This document shows positions 8,519 through 16,436 of a DNA stretch of 64,000 bases, one piece after another. A model generated the notes under the pieces. That model was given only the letters and a program-made list of their open reading frames with translations, was not told the origin of the DNA and ran no database searches. Both the position numbers and the translations under genes were made by a program. Positions within the stretch are counted from its first letter, which is position 1. Each line of letters begins with the position of its first letter. The stretch comes from Dyadobacter sp. CY343 (GTDB taxonomy: Bacteria; Bacteroidota; Bacteroidia; Cytophagales; Spirosomataceae), in the NCBI RefSeq assembly GCF_021390335.1, contig NZ_JAJUXK010000002.1, positions 186,001-250,000 of the forward strand, read 5' to 3'.

Positions 8519-9676
8519 CTATTGTTTTTCAATAAAAATAATACTCGCGTCATCCAGCTGGTTGGAGTCGTCGATACCCGACAGTACATACTTTTGGATC
8601 AGGTCAAAACTGTGCGACTGGCCTAAATAGGGCCGGATCTTTTCAACAAAAAATGGATAATCGCTTTTTTTAGAGTTTTTATCGGGAATGTCAATCATAC
8701 CGTCGGTGAATATCGCGAGCTGATCTCCGGGCTGCATTTTCAGGACCTGTTTGTCATATAATCCTTCTTCCAGCAGGCCGAGCAAGAGACCGGAAGACTG
8801 GACTGTTGCTATGCGTTGGTTTGCAGTTTTGAAGCCGATCAACGGAAGGTCACCCGCGCCGGTGTAATGCACTTCGCCGGTTTCGCTGTCGAGCAGGATC
8901 AGCGAAAGGCTGGACAGGATATTTTGGAGGCTTTCATCGAGACAGATCAGTTTATTGATCTTTTGAACAATTTCATCCAGATCAAAATCCTTGTCCAATA
9001 CACAAAACCGGATCGCTGCACGGATATAGCTCAGGAAGCCGAAAGTGAAAAACCAGGCCTTCCACTTTTTTCCCATAATATCGCCCAGAAATGCGAAGCA
9101 ATAGCGATTATCGACACGGACAAAATCGATAAAATCCCCGCCTGGATAGCCCCGGTAGCCTTTATGCCAGAAATGGATCTTGAAGCCCGGCAGCTCAGGT
9201 GCGCTGGTCGGGATAGATTTCACATTCAATGCGTCGGCTGCGATTTTTAGCTCACGAACAGACCGTAAATGCTCGTTTTCAAGCGATTTGATAATATTAT
9301 TCAGCTTGGAAACGATGACGGGAATCGGTGTTTCTTTATTGATGAAATCCAGTGCATACATATTCAAACCTTCCAGAACCAGCGAATTGTCGGTGAAGGA
9401 GGTGAGGAATACGAAGGGTATCTCATTGATTTTGGGATTCATCAGCACCGCCTGGCGAAAGTGGAAACCATTCATGCCCGGCATATCGTAATCTGAAATG
9501 ATCAGGTCAGGAATTTCCACTGACAACAGGTCGAGTGCGCCGGGGCCGGAGTCGCAAAGCACGCATTCATAACCGGCTTTGCGCAGGGCCGACTCGATCA
9601 CTCTGCCGAACAGCACGCTATCTTCCACCAAAAGGATCCTTTTTACACTGGTGGGCGGGTCGGGAAATGCGATCAT
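8519..9676 (-). CDS. Response regulator with C-terminal PP2C (SpoIIE/RsbU-type) phosphatase
   Basis: 385 aa. Residues about 11-125 form a receiver domain with Glu18-Asp19, phosphoacceptor Asp62 (LIISDYDMPG), Thr92 and Lys114. Residues about 170-385 form a PP2C-like phosphatase with metal-binding motifs GGDFIDF, FLGDIMGKKW, IFTDGMID and DDASIIF. It should dephosphorylate the STAS protein encoded 6 bp downstream in response to phosphorelay input. No histidine kinase is adjacent. The start ATG overlaps the stop of the previous gene by 4 bp (ATGA), indicating translational coupling. Confidence 0.9.
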   Translation of the reverse strand: MIAFPDPPTSVKRILLVEDSVLFGRVIESALRKAGYECVLCDSGPGALDLLSVEIPDLIISDYDMPGMNGFHFRQAVLMNPKINEIPFVFLTSFTDNSLVLEGLNMYALDFINKETPIPVIVSKLNNIIKSLENEHLRSVRELKIAADALNVKSIPTSAPELPGFKIHFWHKGYRGYPGGDFIDFVRVDNRYCFAFLGDIMGKKWKAWFFTFGFLSYIRAAIRFCVLDKDFDLDEIVQKINKLICLDESLQNILSSLSLILLDSETGEVHYTGAGDLPLIGFKTANQRIATVQSSGLLLGLLEEGLYDKQVLKMQPGDQLAIFTDGMIDIPDKNSKKSDYPFFVEKIRPYLGQSHSFDLIQKYVLSGIDDSNQLDDASIIFIEKQ

Positions 9677-10209
9677 TTCTTGTTAAAGTTTAAAACGATC
9701 AGGAGCACTCCACCGAAAATGATCAGCAACGAAACCAGGTCCATTACCGTGACGCCGTCCTGAGGCGTGAAATAAAATATGGTCGCAATTTCAAAACTCG
9801 CAGGAGCGGGCATAATGATCATTGCAAATCCGGTCGTGATCAGAATCACAGCCAGTATCAATATCACTCCTTTCTGAAGTCCTTTATTGGCCGGATGTCC
9901 GCTGCTGATCTTACTATCTATCTGATTTTCGGCCAGCAATTTTTCCAATCCTTCCAGGAGCTCTTCCCTTGAAAGTGAATTATCCTCGTCAAGTGCCCGG
10001 AAAGGCGCGATTTTCCTGCGCGTTTCCTCGGCGTTTTCAAATGCTTCCGAGATCTGCTCCTGATAGATCCTGGCCCGATGCGAATCTACAGGCGCTTGCC
10101 CGATCGCCTGAACCAGCTCCTGCACCTTACTCTCAAGCAATGTATTCTCCGATTGTTTTCTCGGGAAGATTTTAACGGGCCTGATTTCCAGCAGACGGGT
10201 AATTTTCAC
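9673..10209 (-). CDS. Unrecognised small membrane protein at the head of the partner-switch operon
   Basis: 178 aa, GTG start at 10209. The first 110 residues are charged and helical with no recognised domain. Two hydrophobic helices follow, KGVILILAVILITTGFAMII (about 113-132) and one near residues 155-174, ending in NKK, so the N-terminal part most likely faces the cytoplasm. A DEDNSLSREEL stretch (about 73-83) looks like a Ca2+ loop but lacks the final Glu. It overlaps the phosphatase gene by 4 bp, which suggests a joint function, perhaps a membrane input or anchor for the module. That role is inference. Confidence 0.65.
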   Translation of the reverse strand: MKITRLLEIRPVKIFPRKQSENTLLESKVQELVQAIGQAPVDSHRARIYQEQISEAFENAEETRRKIAPFRALDEDNSLSREELLEGLEKLLAENQIDSKISSGHPANKGLQKGVILILAVILITTGFAMIIMPAPASFEIATIFYFTPQDGVTVMDLVSLLIIFGGVLLIVLNFNKK

Positions 10210-10290
10210 TAGTTCAGCGTTGATTAGGGATGCTTGGTTCTATGTGCGAATGCAGGTGTTTAGTTCAAAATACGCACATCAGCATTACAA

Positions 10291-10323
10291 TTTGTTAAAG
10301 CTATATTTTTTATGCTAATTTTG
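10291..10323 (+). promoter_or_regulatory. Bacteroidota-type promoter for the glycosyltransferase pair
   Basis: TTTG at 10291-10294 and TAATTTTG at 10316-10323 are separated by 21 bp, matching the Bacteroidota housekeeping consensus (TTTG, 19-21 bp, TAnnTTTG). Transcription would begin near 10330, about 58 bases before the ATG at 10389. Confidence 0.65.
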
Positions 10324-10388
10324 AAATAGTTCTACAAAACAACGAAAATATTCCCTCATTCCGAACACTTTAAGAAGTCATTTTTTGA

Positions 10389-11306
10389 ATGAAAACAGTT
10401 TCCATTGTGACGGTTAATTTTAACCAGCCTCAGGTTACCGAGGACCTGCTCAAATCGCTTCAAGAGGTTAATACTTACCGTGATCTGGAAATTATAGTGG
10501 TCGACAATGGCAGTCGGATTGACCCTGTTCCTGCCTGGAACGCGAAATATTCCGATATTAAGTTTATTAGGTCAGAAAAAAACACCGGTTTTGCAGGAGG
10601 AAATAATATCGGGATCGCACAGGCTACGGGTGATTTTTTGTTCCTGATCAATAACGATACGGAAGTTACACCCGATCTGATCGGCAAGCTGGCAGCTAAG
10701 TTAGAGGCGAATCCAAGAATTGGAATGATTTCTCCAAAGATCAACTATTTCGATACCCCCGAAATACTTCAATATACGGGCTACACGCCAATGAACTATT
10801 TAACGGCCCGTAATGCGGTGATCGGGCAGTTTGAAGAGGATAGGGGGCAATATGATTCGCTCAGCGGGGAGACGGGCTACGCGCACGGCGCAGCGATGAT
10901 GATCCGGAGGGAGGCTTTGCAAAAGGCGGGATTAATGGCAGAAAATTATTTTCTCTATTATGAAGAACTGGACTGGTGCGAGCGCATCCGAAAGGCGGGT
11001 TACGAGATCCACGTCGACTTATCCGCGCTGATCTATCACAAGGAATCGGTTTCGGTGGGGAAGCGCACTGCGTTAAAGGAATATTTCATGAACAGGAATC
11101 GCATTTTGTTCATCCGAAAGAATGCACCTGGCGGTACCTTCTTCTTTTTCTGCTGCTACTTTCTGGCCACAGTCGCGCCCCGGAATATTTTTAAATATAT
11201 CAAAAACAAGGAATACAGCTTCATCCCGGTGTTCCTGAAAGCTATTACCTGGCATTTAACTCACAAGGCGGACAGCGACGAACTCGGCTTTCCGCTTACC
11301 CGCTAA
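10389..11306 (+). CDS. Glycosyltransferase family 2, rhamnosyltransferase-like
   Basis: 305 aa. N-terminal VSIVTVNFNQPQVTEDLLKS, IIVVDNGS (about 36-43), KNTGFAGGNNIGI (about 60-72) and LINNDTEV (about 84-91, the DXD position) are typical of WcaA/RfbF-like transferases. Further on, YFLYYEELDWCERIRKAGY (about 187-205) carries the ED.DWCxR acceptor motif of the family. There are hydrophobic residues near 240-255 that may touch the membrane. It is followed 3 bp later by the membrane GT2 gene at 11310. Confidence 0.88.
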   Translation: MKTVSIVTVNFNQPQVTEDLLKSLQEVNTYRDLEIIVVDNGSRIDPVPAWNAKYSDIKFIRSEKNTGFAGGNNIGIAQATGDFLFLINNDTEVTPDLIGKLAAKLEANPRIGMISPKINYFDTPEILQYTGYTPMNYLTARNAVIGQFEEDRGQYDSLSGETGYAHGAAMMIRREALQKAGLMAENYFLYYEELDWCERIRKAGYEIHVDLSALIYHKESVSVGKRTALKEYFMNRNRILFIRKNAPGGTFFFFCCYFLATVAPRNIFKYIKNKEYSFIPVFLKAITWHLTHKADSDELGFPLTR

Positions 11307-11309
11307 TTT

Positions 11310-12494
11310 ATGAAAATCCTCTTCTGGCTCAGTCTGTTCGTCGTTTTTTACACCTTTCTCGGCTACGGTATCGTGTTGTATATCCTTGTCCGTTTGCGGC
11401 GCATGATCAAGGGTAACCGGGTTATTCCCGGCCTGGACCACGAGCTGCCGACGTTAACATTGATCATCGCCGCCTATAATGAGGAAAGTATCATCGAAGA
11501 GAAAATTGCGAATACGCTGCAGCTTTCGTACCCTGCCGGCAAGCTGAGCGTCGTGTTTGTGACGGACGGATCCACGGACAGCACGCCGGAGCTGGTGCGG
11601 CATTATCCGGAGATCAAACTCATGCACACGCCGCAGCGTAGCGGGAAAATACTGGCAATGCACCGGGCAATGAAAGAAGTGGAGTCTGAAATCGTGGTTT
11701 TTACGGATGCCAATACTTTCCTGAATCAGGAAGCACTTTTACTGATAGCCCGGCATTACGCAGATCCGAAAGTGGGGGCGGTATCGGGTGAAAAAAGGGT
11801 TATGCAGGAGGCGATTGCAGATGCGACAGCTGGCGAAGGATTTTACTGGAAATACGAGTCTACATTGAAAAAGTGGGATTCTGAGCTGTATTCGGTTGTT
11901 GGGGCGGCGGGAGAGCTTTTCAGTGTCAGGAATTCACTTTATACGGACGTGGAGCCGGATACCATACTCGACGATTTCATGATCTCCATGCGCATTGCGC
12001 AGCAGGGGTACCGCATTATTTACGAGCCGGCCGCCTTTGCATCGGAGCTTTCGTCGGAGGACATTAAGGAAGAATTGAAGAGGAAAGTGCGTATTGCCGC
12101 AGGCGGGATACAGTCGATTTTGAGACTTAAAAAACTATTGAATCCTTTTCACGACCCGCTGCTCTCATTTCAATATATCAGTCACCGGGTACTGCGCTGG
12201 ACAATTACGCCGTTCCTGATGATGCTTGCTTTTGTGCTCAATATCTTAATTGTTGCACAAACGGGCGGCTGGTTTTACGGACTGATACTGGCTGCGCAGG
12301 TTGCATTTTACGGTGCTGCCTTGCTGGGCTGGTTGCTCGAAAAGCGCAGGATCAAGGTCAAGGCGCTGTTCGTTCCCTACTATTTTTGCGTGATGAATTA
12401 CGCCGTGCTAGCCGGGATCAGGAGATATATCAAGGGATCACAAAGTGCCGCCTGGGACCGTTCCAAACGGAAAAGTGCCAGCAATGCAATTTGA
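11310..12494 (+). CDS. Membrane glycosyltransferase family 2 (processive, poly-GlcNAc-synthase-like)
   Basis: 394 aa. One N-terminal membrane helix, then a GT-A domain with LIIAAYNEESIIEEKI (about 51-66), FVTDGSTDST (about 82-91), VVFTDANTFL (about 130-139, DXD), and a DDFMISMRIAQQGYR acceptor segment (about 224-238). Two or three helices follow at about 300-370. The layout resembles PgaC/IcaA-like synthases, although a strict QxxRW motif is not evident; RKVRIAAGG is in its place. It ends 10 bp from the convergent Hpt gene. A role in exopolysaccharide or glycolipid synthesis is likely. Confidence 0.85.
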   Translation: MKILFWLSLFVVFYTFLGYGIVLYILVRLRRMIKGNRVIPGLDHELPTLTLIIAAYNEESIIEEKIANTLQLSYPAGKLSVVFVTDGSTDSTPELVRHYPEIKLMHTPQRSGKILAMHRAMKEVESEIVVFTDANTFLNQEALLLIARHYADPKVGAVSGEKRVMQEAIADATAGEGFYWKYESTLKKWDSELYSVVGAAGELFSVRNSLYTDVEPDTILDDFMISMRIAQQGYRIIYEPAAFASELSSEDIKEELKRKVRIAAGGIQSILRLKKLLNPFHDPLLSFQYISHRVLRWTITPFLMMLAFVLNILIVAQTGGWFYGLILAAQVAFYGAALLGWLLEKRRIKVKALFVPYYFCVMNYAVLAGIRRYIKGSQSAAWDRSKRKSASNAI

Positions 12495-12504
12495 AACCGC
12501 AGTA

Positions 12505-12873
12505 TTACATCAGCTTCAAACGCGCAGATTCGGTTTCAAGAATGGGAATGAAGATGTCAAGGTCTTTGGAAATAGCGGTATACATTTCCATCAGCTCGCC
12601 TGCATCCGCTTCATCTTTGATCGCTTTTTCGAGCACTTCAACCCGCGGGCGGATACCGGTAAGGCCGGTCATGGTGAAGGAAGGTTTTAACCCGTGAACA
12701 ATACTGGCCGACTCCTTTCTGTCGTCTCTGCTCAGTGCGTTTTCCAAAGCTCTCCATCGGGGGAGCGAGTCGCTTAAAAACGCATCAAAAATCATGTGCA
12801 GAATTACGGGATCTTCTCCATATGCCTGGTCAATATAAGCAATATCCAGGGCTGGATTTATTTGTAGGGCCAT
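12505..12873 (-). CDS. Hpt (histidine phosphotransfer) domain protein
   Basis: 122 aa, an Hpt domain nearly alone. The phosphorylatable histidine is His60 in SIVHGLKPSFTMTGL, the signature of Hpt helices, followed by a conserved hydrophobic helix pattern. Such proteins pass phosphate between hybrid kinases and response regulators in the cytoplasm. No kinase is encoded nearby; the closest receiver is the PP2C response regulator at 8519-9676, so it may belong to the same pathway. That link is inferred from proximity only. Confidence 0.85.
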   Translation of the reverse strand: MALQINPALDIAYIDQAYGEDPVILHMIFDAFLSDSLPRWRALENALSRDDRKESASIVHGLKPSFTMTGLTGIRPRVEVLEKAIKDEADAGELMEMYTAISKDLDIFIPILETESARLKLM

Positions 12874-12914
12874 CGGTTTACGGTTAAAAGTCTTCCAGAA
12901 GTGAGTTATTTTAT

Positions 12915-12940
12915 AAACAAAAAGGGAGCATTACACTCCC
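12915..12940 (-). terminator. Rho-independent terminator of the mla operon
   Basis: On the minus strand GGGAG, a 7-base loop and CTCCC (12924-12940) are followed by a run of Ts. It lies 28 bp beyond the stop codon of the MlaD gene and before the Hpt gene, so Hpt is probably transcribed separately. Confidence 0.8.
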
Positions 12941-12968
12941 CCAAAGTAATTCCGCAAAACTATAACAT

Positions 12969-13982
12969 TTATTCGGTTCCCTCTGCTTTTGGCTCTTCTT
13001 TTGCAGGCTCTTTCGCTTCTTCCTTCGCTTTCTTCTTGAAGTATCTGCGGAACAGGAAATTTGAGCGCAGCGCTTGCATATTCTCGTCAAGCTTTCCAGT
13101 GCTGCTTTCCAGATTTTGAATAGTTCCTTTCAGATTAGCCGCTGTTGCTTCGTCGTGCAGCAATATACCCAGCGGGCTTGTTTTATTGGAGTTCAACTCG
13201 GCACTCGCCGTTTTCAGGTTATTGACCATTACATTGGCCGAACCTACTGTTTCATTCAACTGCGATATGGTACCGCGCAGATCCCGCATGATCATTGTGT
13301 CAGTTGCGAAATCATTCGCGAGGCCGCCTTTCTGGGTCAATTTTTGAGAGTAGCTCGAAAGGGACGCGGTCATGGTTTGCGCATTCACGGAAGCTTTTTT
13401 GAGCGCAGCCAGCGTCTGGTCAACGTCGTTATAAAGTCTTTCATCATTCAAAAGCATCCCCACTGTTCCTTTTCCGGCCAGGATATTCCCGCTGATGGTT
13501 TTAAAGGCACTGGTGATACCGAGCAGGTTTTTGTTGTTTTCTGATAAAACGGCCAGCATTTCTTCTGTACTTTCCATTTTTTCAACCACCAGCTCGTCAC
13601 CGTCCTCGATAGAAGGTACTTTTTGGGTACCACCGTAGATTACAATGATCTTATTTCCGATCAATCCGTCGGTGCTGACTTTCGCTTTCGCGTTTTTTCG
13701 GATAAATTCCTGAGATTTTTCTTCAATATTTAGCATTACTTCTACCCTGGAATTTTCCAGAAAGCGGATCGTTTTCACAGTCCCGATCTTGACACCTGAG
13801 TACCAGATATTATTTCCAGGTTTCAATCCATTTACATCGTCAAATTTAGTTTTGACGGTTATTGTGGAAGAAAAAACCTTCTTCATGCTCCCGATCGTAA
13901 GGATGCCTACAACGAAAATCACGATGCCGATGATGACAAAGAGACCTACTGTAACGGAGCGTTTTCTTGTTGATGTTTCCAT
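12969..13982 (-). CDS. mlaD: MlaD-family MCE protein, lipid transport
   Basis: 337 aa. One N-terminal membrane helix (about 9-29, VTVGLFVIIGIVIFVVGIL), then an MCE domain at about 38-118 with KFDDVNGLKPGNNIWYSGVK, the usual family start. A long helical tail follows to the end, rich in polar residues and ending with a Lys/Glu-rich segment. It would be the periplasmic substrate-binding part of a phospholipid transporter with the MlaE and MlaF proteins encoded upstream. It is longer than E. coli MlaD (about 183 aa), as is common for this phylum. Gap to mlaF is 2 bp. Confidence 0.85.
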   Translation of the reverse strand: METSTRKRSVTVGLFVIIGIVIFVVGILTIGSMKKVFSSTITVKTKFDDVNGLKPGNNIWYSGVKIGTVKTIRFLENSRVEVMLNIEEKSQEFIRKNAKAKVSTDGLIGNKIIVIYGGTQKVPSIEDGDELVVEKMESTEEMLAVLSENNKNLLGITSAFKTISGNILAGKGTVGMLLNDERLYNDVDQTLAALKKASVNAQTMTASLSSYSQKLTQKGGLANDFATDTMIMRDLRGTISQLNETVGSANVMVNNLKTASAELNSNKTSPLGILLHDEATAANLKGTIQNLESSTGKLDENMQALRSNFLFRRYFKKKAKEEAKEPAKEEPKAEGTE

Positions 13983-13984
13983 TA

Positions 13985-14749
13985 TTACTGAATAAAATTA
14001 TAATCGTAAAAACTTTTGATTCTTTCTTCCTCTGTATTAAAAACTTCCTCGAACGTACCCTGTTTCAGGAACTGACCGTCCAGCAGCATTGCGATTTTGT
14101 CGCCGGTAGCGCGGGCGCAGGTCAGGTCATGAGTGATGATGATCGAGCTTGTGTGATATTTTTCCTTTACCTCGTTGATCAGTTCGTTGATTTCCAGGCA
14201 GGTAATGGGATCCAAGCCGGCTGTGGGTTCATCATACAGCATAATCTCAGGCTGCAAAATGAGCGTTCGCGCAATACCGATCCGCTTGCGCTGGCCGCCT
14301 GAAAGTTCGGAAGGTACCTGGTTGATCGTTTGCAGCAGCCCAACCGCGTCAAGCACGGTTTCAACCTGTTCGTTGATTTCTGCGCGGGTCAGGTTTGCAA
14401 CGTTCCGCACCAGCGGGAATTCCAGGTTTTCTCGCACCGTCATACTATCGTACAAGGCGCTGTTCTGAAATGAGAAACCTATTTTCATCCTCAGGTCACG
14501 CAACTCTTTCTGGTTCAGGGTAGATACTTCCTGACCTAGAACGAGGCAATCTCCGCGGTCCTGTTTCAACAGTCCGGCTATGATTTTGATCAATACGGAT
14601 TTACCTGTACCTGAGCGACCCAATACCACCACGTTCTCCCCTTTTTCGACTCTAAGGTCAACACCGCGAAGTACGTGCAGGCTTCCGAAGGATTTGTGCA
14701 GATCCTGTATATTGATTACCGGCGCTTCGGGCTGATTTACTTCTTGCAT
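13985..14749 (-). CDS. mlaF: ABC transporter ATP-binding protein, MlaF-like
   Basis: 254 aa. Walker A GRSGTGKSVLIK (about 38-49), ABC signature LSGGQRKRIGIA (about 143-154), Walker B LYDEPTAGLDP (about 165-175) and switch His in ITHDL are all present. The sequence GRSGTGKSV and the spacing fit the MlaF/TtgA2 group, which energises MCE lipid transport. It lies 1 bp downstream of the mlaE gene and 2 bp upstream of mlaD, so the three form an operon. Confidence 0.9.
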   Translation of the reverse strand: MQEVNQPEAPVINIQDLHKSFGSLHVLRGVDLRVEKGENVVVLGRSGTGKSVLIKIIAGLLKQDRGDCLVLGQEVSTLNQKELRDLRMKIGFSFQNSALYDSMTVRENLEFPLVRNVANLTRAEINEQVETVLDAVGLLQTINQVPSELSGGQRKRIGIARTLILQPEIMLYDEPTAGLDPITCLEINELINEVKEKYHTSSIIITHDLTCARATGDKIAMLLDGQFLKQGTFEEVFNTEEERIKSFYDYNFIQ

Positions 14750-14750
14750 T

Positions 14751-15539
14751 TTATACCCTGAAATAATTAGATACCTGAACTATGATCACTTCCTCGATAA
14801 AAATGAGGAACATGGAGATAACAACGGCCGAGTTAGCAGCTTTTCCAACCCCCTCGGTGCCTTTGCTGGCATTATATCCCTGGTAACATCCTACAATACC
14901 AATTGTAAATCCGTAAGCGATTGACTTGGCAAGTGAAGTGAAAATGTCGAGAAATGTGATTTGCTCAAACGCGCTCTCGAAGAAGGCGATAAAGCTGGTC
15001 CCTTCGTTGAGAGTTACATTTAAAAAAGCGCCTAGCAAACTCACCGCCGTACAATAGAACATCAAAATCGGGATAGCAATCGTGGAGGCAAGTACCCTGG
15101 TTACGACCAGAAACTTGAACGGATTTACAGCGGAAACTTCCATCGCATCGATCTGCTCCGTTACTCGCATGGAGCCCAGTTCTGCACCGATACTTGATCC
15201 GATCTTCCCCGCGCTGATCAGGGCTGTTACCAATGCAGCAAGTGCACGGACGATCGCAATTGCGACCAGTGAAGGCAGCCAGGAAACTGCGCCAAATTCG
15301 GCGAGTGAGGGCCGGGATTGTTTTGTAAATACCATTCCGGTAATAAAACCCGTCATCCCGATCAGCAACAGTGACTTGTTCCCGATCGCGTAACACTGTT
15401 TTACGATTTCCTGGAATTCCATTCTTCCCTTGAATACTTCCCGGAAAAATCTCAGAAAGAATACGTAGCCATTGTAAACTGCCAGGAAGGCCGAGTCCAA
15501 TCTTCTGGTGTAAACGTGTTCTCTTTTCTTAGCGCTCAT
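14751..15539 (-). CDS. mlaE: MlaE-family ABC transporter permease
   Basis: 262 aa, about five membrane helices, of the MlaE/TtgC2 permease family. A characteristic cytoplasmic loop reads GSSIGAELGSMRVTEQIDAM (about 117-136), in which GAELGxMxVxEQIDAL is the family signature. It forms the membrane channel for phospholipid movement with the MlaF ATPase and MlaD. It is the first gene of the operon; the 41-bp gap to the EcsC gene leaves room for an internal promoter but also allows read-through. Confidence 0.92.
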   Translation of the reverse strand: MSAKKREHVYTRRLDSAFLAVYNGYVFFLRFFREVFKGRMEFQEIVKQCYAIGNKSLLLIGMTGFITGMVFTKQSRPSLAEFGAVSWLPSLVAIAIVRALAALVTALISAGKIGSSIGAELGSMRVTEQIDAMEVSAVNPFKFLVVTRVLASTIAIPILMFYCTAVSLLGAFLNVTLNEGTSFIAFFESAFEQITFLDIFTSLAKSIAYGFTIGIVGCYQGYNASKGTEGVGKAANSAVVISMFLIFIEEVIIVQVSNYFRV

Positions 15540-15580
15540 TCAAATTTTGGCAAAGTGATTTTTTAAATATTGCTTCCCTT

Positions 15581-16348
15581 TCAGACGCTCTGCGGGAGTA
15601 ATGCTTTGTTTCCCGGCAGCGTCTGTTCCTCAAACCACCTCATTCTATACGCATTCATTGCTGTTTTTCCGAGCTTGTCCAGCAAACGGTAGTTGACGAT
15701 CAGCCCAACCGCGGCTCCGATGCCGGGGATCAGCTGCGCCATTTTAGCAAGATCAATATAGTCGCGGTATTCCTGTTGAAACGTTTTCCAATCAAATTGG
15801 TGAATATCTTCGGGCAGGTCCTGACTTTTCAACTGCCAATCCTTCATTTTCAAAAAAACCTCCTGCCGCTGTTTCTGGCTGGAAAAGGTGAGTTGAAAAA
15901 TGTGTAGTATGAAAAGTCGCTCGCGGTAATCGTTCACCGGGCGACCGTAAATAGCTGCTATCTCAAAAAGTAATTTCAGCTTGATACCGATCAGGATCGG
16001 AAACTCGGCCAGTGCCAGAAGAAAACCGCCGGCACCTGTGATCCCGCCCTCGGCTGCACCTGCTCTTTTGTAAAATAGTATTCTTTTCCGGGCTGCTTCC
16101 TCGATTTCTTCCAGGGAATGCCGGGCCGGAGTTATGGATGTTGTGAATTCTGCACCGGTAAGCACTGCACGCGTCATTTGCTTGATCGTCGTCGTGATCG
16201 CCTGGTGTACTTTGTCGGGAATAATGCTGTTGACCTTATCCTGCACCGCCTTCGAAGTCCTATCGACAAAGTTGGGCCGCTTTTGCATCTTATGCTGCCA
16301 TTTCAACAGTTCTTGCCGCGTATTTTCCTCGTAAGTGGTCAAGTGCAT
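15581..16348 (-). CDS. EcsC-family protein
   Basis: 255 aa. The region TRAVLTGAEFTTS (about 53-65), the RILFYKRAGAAEGGITGAGG stretch (about 88-107) and the central FPILIGIKLKLLFEIAAIYG (about 114-133) are features of the EcsC family, whose biochemical role is unknown. A final Gly-rich hydrophobic segment (IPGIGAAVGLIVNYRLLDKL, about 211-230) probably associates with the membrane. It lies 41 bp upstream of mlaE on the same strand, so a role in envelope lipid homeostasis is possible, but this is inference. Confidence 0.8.
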   Translation of the reverse strand: MHLTTYEENTRQELLKWQHKMQKRPNFVDRTSKAVQDKVNSIIPDKVHQAITTTIKQMTRAVLTGAEFTTSITPARHSLEEIEEAARKRILFYKRAGAAEGGITGAGGFLLALAEFPILIGIKLKLLFEIAAIYGRPVNDYRERLFILHIFQLTFSSQKQRQEVFLKMKDWQLKSQDLPEDIHQFDWKTFQQEYRDYIDLAKMAQLIPGIGAAVGLIVNYRLLDKLGKTAMNAYRMRWFEEQTLPGNKALLPQSV

Positions 16349-16436
16349 ATCGGTCAGAATAAAGGATCGGGAAGGATATTGTAAATTTTATAGATCAGGT
16401 TTACCACTTGATCACAAAAATCATTCCAACTGAACC

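Noticed and set aside
10000-10060. Possible EF-hand loop in the membrane protein at 9673-10209
   Set aside because: The sequence DEDNSLSREELL lacks the Glu at the last loop position and the usual Gly, so calcium binding is not supported.
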